Source of the DNA: Pirellulales bacterium
Lineage (GTDB): Bacteria; Planctomycetota; Planctomycetia; Pirellulales; JAICIG01
Direction of reading: 5' to 3'
Assembly: GCA_035533075.1 (NCBI GenBank)
Contig: DATLUO010000031.1
Location: 1-64,000 of the forward strand
Length of the DNA: 64,000 nt
A program made the position numbers and the translations under genes. Shown here one piece after another: positions 17,088 to 26,825 of the stretch; positions within the stretch are counted from its first letter, which is position 1, and every line of letters starts with the position of its first letter. The notes under the pieces were generated by a model, which was not told the DNA's origin, ran no database searches, and was given only the letters and a program-made list of their open reading frames with translations.

Positions 17088-17151
17088 GACGTGGGGCGGC
17101 CTTCCTAGGCCGTCGCCCGGTTTTGACGGCCTAGGAAGGCCGCCCCACGTC
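17088..17151. terminator. 27-bp perfect inverted repeat, likely bidirectional terminator
   Basis: The arms at 17088-17114 and 17125-17151 are perfectly complementary (GACGTGGGGCGGCC...CCTAGGCCGTC), with a 10-nt loop containing TTTT. It lies between convergent genes. The minus-strand gene's stop codon (TAG at 17131-17133) is inside the right arm, in CCTAGG. It may belong to a dispersed palindromic family. Confidence 0.7.
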
Positions 17152-17823
17152 CGCGTCGGCTTGGTGGCCAACGGCTTTTGGCCCGGAATACTCGCTGGCG
17201 TATTGCGGCACGGCGATGCCGGGCGGCAAACGCGGGTCGGCAATCGGCGGCGATGCGGCCAAACGAAGCGGCAGCACGCCGGCCCAGACATTCAAGGCAT
17301 AGTCTTCTTCGTCATCGAGCGGCATGCCCGTGCGGACCTTGGCCGAGGCTTCCTCGATCGGCACCCGCACCACCAGCGTCCGCCGCAGCTCCTCGGCGTT
17401 CGGTCGCCGCGCGTCGGCCCACCGGCCGCGGACCAGGTGCTCGGCCAGGCAACCGAGGATTTCGAGCTTTTCGCCCTCGTCGCCGATGGCCGATCCCCGG
17501 CCGAACAGCACCACCGAACGGTAATTCATGGAATGATGGAACGCCGATCGGGCCAACACCAGGCCATCGACCAGCGTGACGGTGATGCATGCTTCGCTGC
17601 CGCGTGCCAGGGATTGCATCATGCGGCTGGCCGGCGAGCCGTGCAGATAGATCGCGTCGCCGATGCGGACATGAATCGTGGGAATGACGAACGGCTGCCC
17701 GTCGTCGACGAAACCGACGTGACAGACGAGCGCCTCGTCGAGAATGGCGTCGATGGCCGCGCGGTCATAGACCCCGCGTTGCGGAAGCCGGCGGATTTGA
17801 GAGCGGTTGCTTGTGGGGGGCAT
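17131..17823 (-). CDS. Pyridoxamine 5'-phosphate oxidase-like (FMN-binding split barrel) protein
   Basis: 230 residues. Family features: VCHVGFVDDGQPFVIPTIHV, YLHGSPASRMMQSLARG, TVTLVDGLVLARSAFHHSMN and YRSVVLFGRGSAI. This is the pattern of the PNPOx-like flavin_redox_2/NimA-type subgroup, which binds FMN or F420 and often reduces nitro compounds or quinones; the true substrate is unknown. The last residues (DVGRPS) and stop are encoded by an inverted repeat that also forms the terminator. Confidence 0.85.
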   Translation of the reverse strand: MPPTSNRSQIRRLPQRGVYDRAAIDAILDEALVCHVGFVDDGQPFVIPTIHVRIGDAIYLHGSPASRMMQSLARGSEACITVTLVDGLVLARSAFHHSMNYRSVVLFGRGSAIGDEGEKLEILGCLAEHLVRGRWADARRPNAEELRRTLVVRVPIEEASAKVRTGMPLDDEEDYALNVWAGVLPLRLAASPPIADPRLPPGIAVPQYASEYSGPKAVGHQADADVGRPS

Positions 17824-17832
17824 GTTTTTACG

Positions 17833-18084
17833 CTACGGGATCGTTCTCTGCCAAAGGTCCAAATCGTCACGCGTGCTGAAACCCATTTGCCGCCAGAATC
17901 GCTTGCCGTCGGCATTATGGCGGTACACCAGGCCGTTGCACTTCAATATGCCTAGCTCGCGCAGCCCGGCCAGACATTCTTCGACGAGTCGCCTGCCGAG
18001 GCCCGTGCGGCGAAATTCGGGCGTCACCGCCAAATGATACAAGAATCCGCGTCGTCCGTCGTGCCCGCATCGGCGAAGAGGAGA
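17833..18084 (-). pseudogene. Truncated GNAT acetyltransferase (C-terminal half)
   Basis: The reading carries the acetyl-CoA-binding core GHDGRRGFLYHLAVTPEF, then RRTGLGRRLVEECLAGL, ILKCNGLVY and ADGKRFWRQMGF. The R-x-x-G-x-G/A loop is intact, but the N-terminal strand region is missing: an in-frame TGA at 18085-18087 closes the frame, and the sequence beyond has no GNAT similarity. A TTG at 18042 is the best remaining start, giving 69 residues. It is probably non-functional. Confidence 0.72.
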
Positions 18085-18229
18085 TCATGTGGGGATAAGA
18101 CATCGATGGATACGGGCGGGTTCGCGGGCGACCGGTTCGGTAGCCGACTTCGTGAGAAGTCTGGTCGTCGCGTGCAAACTTTTCCATACGCCGTCGCTCG
18201 TCTCCTCGCCGCCGAGATGCCATCCGTTC

Positions 18230-18943
18230 CTAAGGTCGCCGCCGCGATTTGCGGTGGGCTTTTGCGGGCCGTGCAGTTCGTCGCAGCTCGGCGCGGATCG
18301 CGTCGGCGGCCTCCTCCTTTTCCCAGTAATCCCAACCTTCCGCGAGCAGGCCGTTTTCACCGCGCATCCACGTCGAACCATTGACGACGATGCGCTTGTG
18401 CGTCGGCGGCATCCCCCTCCACGGGCCAGTGTGCGTCATGGCGACGCGCCAACGACTCATGACTCAATCGCCGCTGACGGTCACTTGTTCCAGGTGGACC
18501 TCGATTTCGCTGAAAGCCGCGCGAATGGCCTCGGTGCGCTCCCGGAGCTCCTCGCGCCCGTGCATTTCGGCCCCGTCGGCGTGCAGCACGACGTCGGTCG
18601 TGGTGAGCTCGTCGATGGCTTCCAGCCTTCCTTCGTTCCACACTTCTTGCCACCAGCGGCGCACGAGCCGTTCGTAGACCGCCGACGGCTCGTTGGCGCC
18701 TTCGAGCGGATCGGCCAGCAGCGTCTGAGGATTGACCGGCGCACCGGGCTCGCTGTAAAGCTGAGCCAAAAGGGCGATTGTTTTCAGCTCGAGTGGTCCG
18801 CCCGACTCCGCTTTACGAATCAGGCGGTCGCTGACGCCCGCGCGTTCGGCGGCTTCGAGTTGCGACCATGCGCGTCCCACCCGCAACTCGCGCAAGCGAG
18901 TTCCGAGAACGCGAAACGACCGAGCTGACCTGCTTGCCGGCAT
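18230..18943 (-). pseudogene. XRE-type HTH regulator with SnoaL-like domain, split by an in-frame TGA
   Basis: From ATG 18943 the first part (159 codons) has an XRE HTH (LGTRLRELRVGRAWSQLEAA, ERAGVSDRLIRKAESGG) and the first half of a SnoaL/NTF2-like domain (LVRRWWQEVWNEGRLEAIDE, AEMHGREELRERTE, IEVHLEQVTVSGD). A TGA stands at 18464-18466, and the same frame then continues RWRVAMTHTGPWRGMPPTHK, the second half of the SnoaL domain, to 18230. So a single gene of 237 sense codons is interrupted by one nonsense codon; a CGA-to-TGA change would explain it. An insertion sequence lies only about 10 bp before the start. Confidence 0.75.
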
Positions 18944-18956
18944 CCTTATCCCTTAG

Positions 18957-20565
18957 TTCAAGTTTCGCGGTTTTCGAGCATAGTTCCAGCGGTCGATCGC
19001 GTTGAACGCGAAGGAAAAAAGCAGATGGCAAGCCGTAAATCGCGAGACAGGTGTCGCGGCGGCTTCGTCAGCCTGCAAGGCTGACAAATTCGATAAGCCG
19101 GGCAACCTGAGTTTTCAAGTATCCGGTGCGAGGGAGGTATCCACGAAACCCATCCTGGCAACTCAAGCGGCGCAGCGTCGTCAGCGCGTCGCCAAACGAC
19201 GGTTCGGCCTTCTTGGTGTACCAGGGACGGTCGGGAAACTTCACGTGCTTGTGACCCTCGCGGTGAAACCAAGCCACGATCAGGCTGTACAAGACCAGCG
19301 CCATCGGTGCGGTGCGCTCCACGGCCTTCGGCAAGCGATTGGCCGGGTCCTCCAGACCCAACAACTGCTTGCTGTGTTCGAAGGTGACCTCGATCGACCA
19401 GCGGCACGAGTAGTGGGAGAGAATCGTGCGCGCGTCCCAGTCCAGGCAGGTGCAGTAAAACATTTGGTCCGGGCGTTTGCCAACGGTGTCGCGGACGAGC
19501 ACGATGGTCAGCAGCCGCTGCCCGCCTGCTTTGTAATACAACGCTTGAATCGTCTTGACCAACAGGGTGGCGTGCAAGCCAAACTGATCGAAGGTCAACT
19601 CGGTCCAAGGTTGGCTCTGGTCCTCGGCCCAGGCTGCCATGCCGGGAAGGCGCTGGCCCTTCTTGCGTGGACGGCCACCTTTTTTTCCGGGCACCGCTTG
19701 CGGAGCCGGTTCGTACAGCGCGCCCTTGGGATGCACGTGACTGATGAGATCGACATTCTCCGGCAGCTTCTTCAAGACGCTCTGCCCGCCATAGGCGCTG
19801 TCGCCCGTGACCAGCAGCTTCCGGTCGGGAAACCAGCTTGCTACAAGGCAAATCAGCTCGACGGCCAGTTCCGGACGCGTGCGATGATTGGGGTCCGGCT
19901 TGCGAGCCTTCTTCTTGCAGCCCTCGGTGTTCTTCTTGCGACCCTTGGTCAGACCCTGGCGATTTCGGTAGAGGCGGAAAGCGATCGGCAAGCTCCAGAC
20001 CTTGGTTGGCGCCCAGAACGGGCAGCGAACGATGAGCGTCAGCACGACCCAATCGTGTCCCCAACTGGTGAGCGGCTTGGCCCGGCTGGAAATCAAGGGG
20101 TTGTGATGCATGCCCGCCCCGTAAACGGTCAATCCTCGTTTGCGGCAGAGCGTATCGTCCACCGCCAGCACAATCAGGCCGGTCGGCGCGAAAATGCGGA
20201 CGAGCAGTTGCGCGAGCACACAGCACAAGCCGTCGAGTTTCCAGGCTGCATGACTGAAGAAGCGGTGGTATCGGCTGTGGTGCCCCTTCTGGGTCGAGCC
20301 GCTGGACCAAATCAAGTCCGTCACATACCGATGGCGATGCGAGAGCACCCAGCCGCTCACCAGATCGAGAAAAATCAGGAAGCTTGGCGCGGTGAACACG
20401 CATTGGAATTCGGATAGCAACGTCTGAAAAGATGAAGTAACTTCCATGCTCGGCCTCCTTGCCGCGGGTTGCCTGGGTTGTGGAATTCACAGGTTTACCC
20501 GTTTTAGGCATGGAGGCCGACCTCATTTTGACCCAAACCGCCCCTCAAAAACCGCGAAACTTGAA
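18957..20565 (-). mobile_element. Complete insertion sequence, IS4/IS701-like, 1609 bp
   Basis: Terminal inverted repeats begin TTCAAGTTTCGCGGTTTT at 18957 and end with the complementary AAAACCGCGAAACTTGAA at 20548-20565; the match extends to about 22 bp with one difference. The element is flanked by the direct repeat CTTAG at 18952-18956 and 20566-20570, so it arrived by transposition. The TTAG part agrees with the YTAR target of IS701-type elements. One transposase gene fills it. The left end is inserted about 9-13 bp upstream of the XRE-SnoaL start codon. Confidence 0.88.
19068..20447 (-). CDS. DDE transposase, IS701-like
   Basis: 459 residues, intact. DDE motifs are visible: LIVLAVDDTLCRKRG (first D), LLVTGDSAYGG (second D), and WSIEVTFEHSKQLLGLED (catalytic E within a Y-C-R-W-x-I-E helix). 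VYGAGMHHNPLISSRAKPL and GWVLSHRHRYVTD are typical of planctomycete IS701/DDE_5-type enzymes. It moves the surrounding element by cut-and-paste. It is transcribed toward the broken XRE-SnoaL gene. Confidence 0.9.
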   Translation of the reverse strand: MEVTSSFQTLLSEFQCVFTAPSFLIFLDLVSGWVLSHRHRYVTDLIWSSGSTQKGHHSRYHRFFSHAAWKLDGLCCVLAQLLVRIFAPTGLIVLAVDDTLCRKRGLTVYGAGMHHNPLISSRAKPLTSWGHDWVVLTLIVRCPFWAPTKVWSLPIAFRLYRNRQGLTKGRKKNTEGCKKKARKPDPNHRTRPELAVELICLVASWFPDRKLLVTGDSAYGGQSVLKKLPENVDLISHVHPKGALYEPAPQAVPGKKGGRPRKKGQRLPGMAAWAEDQSQPWTELTFDQFGLHATLLVKTIQALYYKAGGQRLLTIVLVRDTVGKRPDQMFYCTCLDWDARTILSHYSCRWSIEVTFEHSKQLLGLEDPANRLPKAVERTAPMALVLYSLIVAWFHREGHKHVKFPDRPWYTKKAEPSFGDALTTLRRLSCQDGFRGYLPRTGYLKTQVARLIEFVSLAG

Positions 20566-20856
20566 CTTAGTGGTGCGACAAAATCACTTAACTCGACTGA
20601 TGCGATCGGCCACAAGTGTCCCTCTTGCACCCATTGATAATCGACGTTCTCGTGGGTTGCAACGACGAAAAGTATCTCAGGAATCCTCGCCGCGCCGGGC
20701 GGTGGTTAGACACGCTGATCGTTCCGCTATCGTTCCTCACGCGGCGGGTGGGCGGCGGTTATACTTGGGCCGCGTTGTTTGAGGTGGCGCCGCCGCGACG
20801 GGCGGAGCCTCTTGGGGCGGTGCCATAACCCATGCTGCCCTTCGGAGATCAACGTC

Positions 20857-23800
20857 ATGAGCCGTTCACACCGTGCCAACGCTGCCCAACGGCTGGTCCG
20901 CGGACGAAGTCCATTCGCGGGTCGACGGAACCGCGCGCGACGCGATGCGAGCTTGCCCCGATTAGAAAACCTTGAAGTCGGCCGCTCGCTCAACTTCCAG
21001 AGGCTGGAAACTCGGCGAATGCTGAGCGTTCTGCAGACGGAGACGAACGCACAAGGAACGGTCTACTCGCTGACCGACGCGTCAAGCGGCGGCTGGCTAG
21101 AAATGAAGGCCGCGGGCTCGAATGTGACACAGGTCATCGACACGAACGTGGCGACGTTCGGCCTCGACGCCTCCGGCGCAGCCGTAGCGCTGGAGGACAC
21201 CGGAAACCTTGTTCTGTTTCCGGCCAACTCGCCATCTCGAGAGGTCATGCTCAGCGGTGTGAGGAGTTTTGTAATCGATATCTCTGGGGTCGTCACCGCG
21301 CTGGCAGCACCTGGCGCAACTTTTGATTCTGTCTACTGGTTCAAGCCGGGATCGACGGAGCCCAACCCCTACAGCGGCGTCTTCACCGACCTGAGGGTTG
21401 AGCGCGGAGCCGCGGTTGCGGCACGTAACGATTATGCTTTGGTTGAGTTTCCCGACAGTTCCAGCCCTCCGCCGGCAGTCATGGCTACTGATGTGAGAAG
21501 CTTCGTCGTTGATCAGAGCGGTTCAATGGTTGCGCTGTCAGGCAGCGAGTTGCTGCGTTGGAGTCCTGGCAGTGATATGCCGAGCGTGATCAACGGGTCA
21601 TACACGGCGCTCGCCCTCGACGGCAAAGGTGATTCGGTGGCACTGGACAACAGCAACGCTTTGTGGCTATTGCCCCCTGGCTCTGATAAAGCTCAGCCGA
21701 TGGCTCCCGGAGTCAGCGTCATTACGTTTCTTGTCGATTCCAGCGGATCGGTAATCGCCTTTGAGCCAATCCCGAATACCACGAGCGGACCGCTAGTCCG
21801 GTTCGCCGCTGGTTCAACCACACCGCAGCCGCTCTATGAACCGGACGGATCCGACACACTTCAAGCCCAACAGTTTCTGTTAGACGGGTCCGGATCTCTC
21901 GTCGCGCTTGATGCCAGTCACGATCTCGTGCGCTTTGCACCGGGCGCTACCACGGCGCAGCTAATGGCTAGCAACATCACCGGGTTTGTGGTCGACGGAG
22001 CCGGCTTTGTCGTCGCACAGACAGCGAACTCCGCGTCGAGCTCGTCTCGGACAGGAAGCATAGCTCGAATTGGAATACCGGGTACAACGATCCAACAGTT
22101 ATCACCTGGCAGCTTATATGTGCCTACGGGAAGCGGGAACCTGATTCAGTTCGCGCCTGGGTCCGACTCGTCACAGAACATCGAGTCCGACGTCAAAACA
22201 TTCGCAGTCGATGGCGGGGGTGGCGTTGTTACGCTGAACACAGGCGATGTCCTAACGCGATTTGCGCCAGGGGCGACAACCTCCATGCAACTGGATACCA
22301 ACGCTGTACTCTCATTCATGCTCGACACAACCGGGCAGGTTGTCGCACTCGAGGCCAACGGCGACCTGGTGTTGTTCGACCCCACCTCCGCTGCACGGTT
22401 CGACCAGCGACAAGTGATGATCGCAGCCACGCAGTGGTCCGATGGGTCGTGGAATGCAGTTTCGTCTTTCCATATCGACCCACATGGGGTCATCATCGCC
22501 GTCATCGCTCATTTGTCCTCGCCCTTCCTGCTTGAGCATCCCACGCTCGAGGGCAGCACGCCCTATGTGATCGCGTGGTGCTTCGCGGCGACAAACGCAG
22601 AACTACATTACTTCACATTCAATTTCGAGCACCTCAGCGGCCCCGGCAACCCCGTCAACCTTCCTCTGCTCACTGCCGTTTCCCAGGTATATCTCCTGGC
22701 CGATGGATCAATGGCGGTGACAATTAAGGACACCTGGGACACGAACTTTCCTAGCTGGCTTGTGGTACCTCAAACGGGGCTCTTTGAGATGTTCCTCGTC
22801 CCGCAGAGCAGCGCGGGGACGGTTTTGGTGGACGAAGACATCCAAGCCTTTATGCCACCCGGCAACCCGCAGACAGGTTACTTCCTGACGGGCGTATCGG
22901 TGACAACCGGTCCAACCCAGCCTGGAAACCCGTGGGACTACAGCGAGCCGACGGCCGCGAGTGAGTTCGGCACGAGTTACACGTACACTGAACCGAGCGT
23001 ACAACAGCCCCAGCCGAGCCCATTCTTAGGGTTCCTTGAGGTGGGCCTTTTTTTCGTCGGAGGTCTTGTGTTGGGGCCTATTGTCGGCCTTGTCGCGGAC
23101 CCTATTCTCGGCCTTGTCGGGGACCTTGTTGGGGACGCGGCGGACGCCTTAGGCATCAGTGCCGAGGCTGCCGACGTTCTTGCCGGCGTGGTCGATCAGG
23201 CCGTCGCGAATGCCGTGGACCAGGGCCTCAACATTGCCGTGAACGGAGGCTCCTTCAACTGGACGCAATTCTTTGGCGCGGGGCTCTCGGCTCTGGACGG
23301 CGCTGACCTTGTCGGCAGCTTGGTTGGTTCTGTGGATCCGGTCGACGATTCGATCGTTGCCAACGTGCTGGATGGCGGTCTAAACAAAGCCGTCGGTGGG
23401 TTTCTGAAAGGTTTGGCCGACGGAGGAACGCTCAATAGCGCCCTCGGCCAAGCTGCCCAAGGGGCCCTTGACGGTCTTACGCGCGGCGTTGGCGATGCGC
23501 TGGAGAACTCAGAAATCGGCTCGACGTTCCTTCAGGAAGCCTCATCTTTTTTGAGCCAGGTGTCGGACGCTTCTGCAGACCTGCCATTTGTCAACTCCGC
23601 CGTGCTGGGATTCTTTAACGCCGCAGTCTCCGGCAACTGGAGCAATCTATCATTCGCCTCGCTCGCTGACTCGGGCGCCTCGTTGCTCGAACAAATCGCA
23701 AGCGACAACCTCAGCAATACGCCGTTTGCCAGCGATGCTGTATCGCTGCTGAGCAAGGCAGTTAGTGGACAGATTACGAGCAGTGCCTTTGGTAATACGT

Positions 23801-26085
23801 TTGCGCAAGACGCGCTATCATTTTTCGATAATTCGGTTGCCGATCAGCTCACTGGCTCAGACCTCGCCGGTAATATCGCCAGCTTTGTCAATCAAATAAG
23901 CCAGACCGGTCTCGGCACGTTCGTAAGCACAGGATTGGGCCAAGGTCTCGGAACGTTTTTACAACAGGCTGTATCCGGCGGTTTAACTACGTCGCCTCTG
24001 GCCGAGGGCGTCGGGGCGCTCTTGCAGCAGGTCGCAGGCACCACATCACTCGACACTTCTGAAATTGCTAATGGGGTTGGCGATTTGCTGCTGCAGGCCG
24101 GTGGCGCGGACAGTTCCATCGAGTCATCGCCGCTAGCGGTCGGGGTGGGAGAGCTCCTCCAACAAGCGAAAGCAGACGGGCTTGATCTTGTGAATTCTCC
24201 GCTCGTAGCCGGGGTCGGCAAATACCTTCAGCAATATCCGTTTAGCGCGACGGATTCGGGGTTTTCTAATGGCCTGGGCAGCTTTTTACAACAAGCGGTG
24301 CAAGACGGCCCTGCTTTCATGAGCTCCGCCTTTGCTACCTCGGTGGGGAAATTCTTGCAACAGGGCAGCGCGGAGTCGGCCCTGCTGAGCGATCCGACCA
24401 TTGCCAGCGAAATTGGGACGTTTCTACAACAGGCCGCGAAATCTGGCACCTTGTTCAGCAAATCCACATTGAGCGCGGACGTCGGTTCTTTCCTCACGCA
24501 AGCGGCGAGCGACGGCCAACAGTTCCTCAATTCGGGCTTTATGGGAGATGCTGCTTCGTTTCTGGCTGTCGCGAGCGCCGATACGAATTCGCTGCAGGCG
24601 ACTGCTACGATGCCGACGCTGCTTGGGACGTTCCTGCGCCTTGTAAGTCAGGATACTTCGTACCCGAGATCCGGCGTCGGCACGAATGCGGCCGCCTTCT
24701 TGCAGCAGTCCGAAGTAATCGACACTGATTTCCTGGAGCCCAACTTCGTCAACGGTCTCGAATCCCTGCTGCCTTCGCCGATCGCCGTAACTATCAGCTC
24801 CGAGCCCTCCGCGAATACATTCGTTGGTGCGCCGTTCAGCACGACGGTTCATGTTGCTGACGCGCTCGGCCACGCTCTGGGGGGCATTCCAGTCACCCTC
24901 ACTCTGCGCGTTAACTCCGGCAACGGCGCACTTAATGGCACCCTCACCGAGACGAGCGACAGCAACGGCGACGCGACATTCAATAACTTGTCGATGAATG
25001 AAGGCGGCGTAGGCTACGTCCTTACTGCAAGCGATGCTACGTCGAATACTGCTACATCGAGCCCGTTCGACATATCGGTTCAAGACTGGATTTACACGAC
25101 CAGTTCGGGATCAGTCGGCGTATCGGCTGCCGACGGGCTATTGGCCGGCGGTGCCGCCTCCCGTCACGGGAATGTGGCCGCGGGCACGGTGACGGGAGCG
25201 CAGGGCGGCTCGTTCACGTTCAACGCCGACGGCTCGTTCACCTATACGCCGGCCGTGAGTTTCCTCGGCTTCGACAGCGCGCCGTTCAACATGACCGACC
25301 CATCGGGCGACAAGGCGACTCAGACCGTCACCGTGCTGTCGCAGCACGCCGGCGTGGTCTGGAAGTTCTACGAGTCCGTGCTCAATCGCACGCCCGACCC
25401 GGCGGGTCTGCAATACTGGACCAATTACTTCAACAACGGCGGCAAGATCGGCGACATGGCGTTCGGCTTCTTCGAGAGCGACGAGCTGCTCGACAAGGTG
25501 CTGGGCAACTATTACGAGCAATACCTATTGCGGCCGCTCGACGCGAACGGGCTGACGTATTGGAAGGGAGTTTGGCACGCCACGGGCGGACCGGAGCAGA
25601 TCAAGGCCGGTTTCGCCGACAGCCCGGAGTTTTTTAGCTCGGCGGGCGGCACGCCGCAGTCGTGGATCGCGGCCCTTTATCAGCGCATCCTCAACCGCAC
25701 GCCCGACCCCAATGGCGAGTCGTTCTGGATGAACTACTACCAGCAGCAGACGGCGGCGGGCGTCGATGCCGGCACCGTACGCTACAACATCGCGCTGGGC
25801 TTTTTCGACAGCCCGGAGTCGTTCGGCCAGGACGTGGCCGGCTGGTTCCAAGAGTATCTGTTCCGCGCACCGACGGCCGCCGAGCAGGCGCAGTATGTGA
25901 GCCAAATGAAGGCCGGCGCGACCGACCGCACCATCGAGCAGGAGATCACGAACCTGCCGGAGTACGCCAACAATCCCTCGGCGCCGGCCGCCGGCACCGG
26001 AACGCCGCTGGCCGACTATTACCCGACGCCGGCGCAAACGCAGGCGGTGGTGGCGGCCAAGGACGCCTTGTTTGCGCGACTTTAG
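20857..26085 (+). CDS. Giant exported repeat protein with DUF4214 C-terminus
   Basis: 1742 residues; ATG 20857 (GGAG 9 nt upstream) is preferred over an upstream ATG at 20779. The N-terminus is basic and carries the planctomycete export motif FQRLETRRMLSV at about residues 49-60. Residues ~60-650 repeat a beta-propeller-like unit (for example NGDLVLFDP, SGSVIAFEP, GSGSLVALD). Residues ~770-1300 hold many ~25-33-residue helical repeats with the core FLQQA (VSGGLTTSPLAEGVGALLQQ). A Big-type Ig domain (~1308-1405), a VCBS-like segment (~1409-1495) and two or three DUF4214 units (~1496-1740; FYESVLNRTPDPAGLQYW, ALYQRILNRTPDPNGESFW) follow. It is probably secreted or surface-associated; function unknown. 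Confidence 0.8.
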   Translation: MSRSHRANAAQRLVRGRSPFAGRRNRARRDASLPRLENLEVGRSLNFQRLETRRMLSVLQTETNAQGTVYSLTDASSGGWLEMKAAGSNVTQVIDTNVATFGLDASGAAVALEDTGNLVLFPANSPSREVMLSGVRSFVIDISGVVTALAAPGATFDSVYWFKPGSTEPNPYSGVFTDLRVERGAAVAARNDYALVEFPDSSSPPPAVMATDVRSFVVDQSGSMVALSGSELLRWSPGSDMPSVINGSYTALALDGKGDSVALDNSNALWLLPPGSDKAQPMAPGVSVITFLVDSSGSVIAFEPIPNTTSGPLVRFAAGSTTPQPLYEPDGSDTLQAQQFLLDGSGSLVALDASHDLVRFAPGATTAQLMASNITGFVVDGAGFVVAQTANSASSSSRTGSIARIGIPGTTIQQLSPGSLYVPTGSGNLIQFAPGSDSSQNIESDVKTFAVDGGGGVVTLNTGDVLTRFAPGATTSMQLDTNAVLSFMLDTTGQVVALEANGDLVLFDPTSAARFDQRQVMIAATQWSDGSWNAVSSFHIDPHGVIIAVIAHLSSPFLLEHPTLEGSTPYVIAWCFAATNAELHYFTFNFEHLSGPGNPVNLPLLTAVSQVYLLADGSMAVTIKDTWDTNFPSWLVVPQTGLFEMFLVPQSSAGTVLVDEDIQAFMPPGNPQTGYFLTGVSVTTGPTQPGNPWDYSEPTAASEFGTSYTYTEPSVQQPQPSPFLGFLEVGLFFVGGLVLGPIVGLVADPILGLVGDLVGDAADALGISAEAADVLAGVVDQAVANAVDQGLNIAVNGGSFNWTQFFGAGLSALDGADLVGSLVGSVDPVDDSIVANVLDGGLNKAVGGFLKGLADGGTLNSALGQAAQGALDGLTRGVGDALENSEIGSTFLQEASSFLSQVSDASADLPFVNSAVLGFFNAAVSGNWSNLSFASLADSGASLLEQIASDNLSNTPFASDAVSLLSKAVSGQITSSAFGNTFAQDALSFFDNSVADQLTGSDLAGNIASFVNQISQTGLGTFVSTGLGQGLGTFLQQAVSGGLTTSPLAEGVGALLQQVAGTTSLDTSEIANGVGDLLLQAGGADSSIESSPLAVGVGELLQQAKADGLDLVNSPLVAGVGKYLQQYPFSATDSGFSNGLGSFLQQAVQDGPAFMSSAFATSVGKFLQQGSAESALLSDPTIASEIGTFLQQAAKSGTLFSKSTLSADVGSFLTQAASDGQQFLNSGFMGDAASFLAVASADTNSLQATATMPTLLGTFLRLVSQDTSYPRSGVGTNAAAFLQQSEVIDTDFLEPNFVNGLESLLPSPIAVTISSEPSANTFVGAPFSTTVHVADALGHALGGIPVTLTLRVNSGNGALNGTLTETSDSNGDATFNNLSMNEGGVGYVLTASDATSNTATSSPFDISVQDWIYTTSSGSVGVSAADGLLAGGAASRHGNVAAGTVTGAQGGSFTFNADGSFTYTPAVSFLGFDSAPFNMTDPSGDKATQTVTVLSQHAGVVWKFYESVLNRTPDPAGLQYWTNYFNNGGKIGDMAFGFFESDELLDKVLGNYYEQYLLRPLDANGLTYWKGVWHATGGPEQIKAGFADSPEFFSSAGGTPQSWIAALYQRILNRTPDPNGESFWMNYYQQQTAAGVDAGTVRYNIALGFFDSPESFGQDVAGWFQEYLFRAPTAAEQAQYVSQMKAGATDRTIEQEITNLPEYANNPSAPAAGTGTPLADYYPTPAQTQAVVAAKDALFARL

Positions 26086-26340
26086 ATCCCGACCCCGAAG
26101 GGGTTGCACTCGAAAGCCCAGGGTGCAGCGCAGCGGAACCCTGGGGTTCTGACGGGAAGAGAATTGTCAGCCCAAACGGGGCGTCATTCGCGGGGCCGCG
26201 CCCGACGGTTGCCTCTGCCACGATTCCGTGCGCAGGATGGGGAATGACGCCCTTACAGGGCTAAAGACGATTTGTGCCTTCCCGATACCCAGGGTTCCAC
26301 CCTGGGCTGTCGAATGACGCACCTTCGGTGCTACGGCCGT
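26086..26340. repeat. Dispersed palindromic repeats after the giant gene
   Basis: CCCAGGGT...ACCCTGGG arms occur at 26118-26125/26138-26145, and a tight copy, CCCAGGGTTCCACCCTGGG, at 26288-26306. Both are linked to similar flanks (GTCATTC.../GAATGACGC). This is a short interspersed repeat; it may terminate transcription of the preceding gene. Confidence 0.6.
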
Positions 26341-26690
26341 GCCTAAGAAGTGGGCAGCGGCCTCGCACGACGGTCGAGTGCGGCTGAGCGATCCACGGCT
26401 TTTGCAAATTTGCAAACACCGATAAAATACGGCATTTTTTGGCAACGAACCACCCATCGGTACTGCTTTTGGGCTGACTGCCTAATATGTACGCATGGTG
26501 CTGCTTCGGTGCTCAATTCATCAGCAACTGACTCACGGATGAGGGATGAGGGATGAGAGAGATAAGCTGATGAGCTTCCACGGAGCGGTGCAAGCCAATT
26601 GCAGCGCAAGATGACGGATGCGATGAGCGACCTCGCCCGATAGTTTTTATGCGACGCGAGGGGCCCATCACGGCGGAGCGTGATGCCTTT

Positions 26691-26708
26691 CCCGGCGCGC
26701 CGGGAATC
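26691..26708. repeat. CCCGGCGCGCCGGG palindrome, copy 1
   Basis: The 14-bp perfect palindrome CCCGGCGCGCCGGG is followed by AATC. Very similar copies occur at 42973-42987 and 44126-44139. Confidence 0.6.
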
Positions 26709-26791
26709 ACGAAACAACCCAAGCCAGCCGCGCGGTAGAACCAGAGGAATGACAGAAAGAATACAGACAGAAAAATGGGCGGCCGCAGTCG

Positions 26792-26825
26792 CAATCCAAA
26801 ATCCAAAATCGGCAATCCAAAATCG
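26792..26825. repeat. AATCCAAAATC tandem repeat
   Basis: Three overlapping copies of (C)AATCCAAAATC. The same motif, expanded and in an inverted arrangement, lies at 50235-50287. AT-rich, unlike the surrounding GC-rich sequence. Confidence 0.65.

Noticed and set aside
19002-20417. 471-residue plus-strand frame within the insertion sequence
   Set aside because: Antisense of the transposase, whose DDE motifs are evident.
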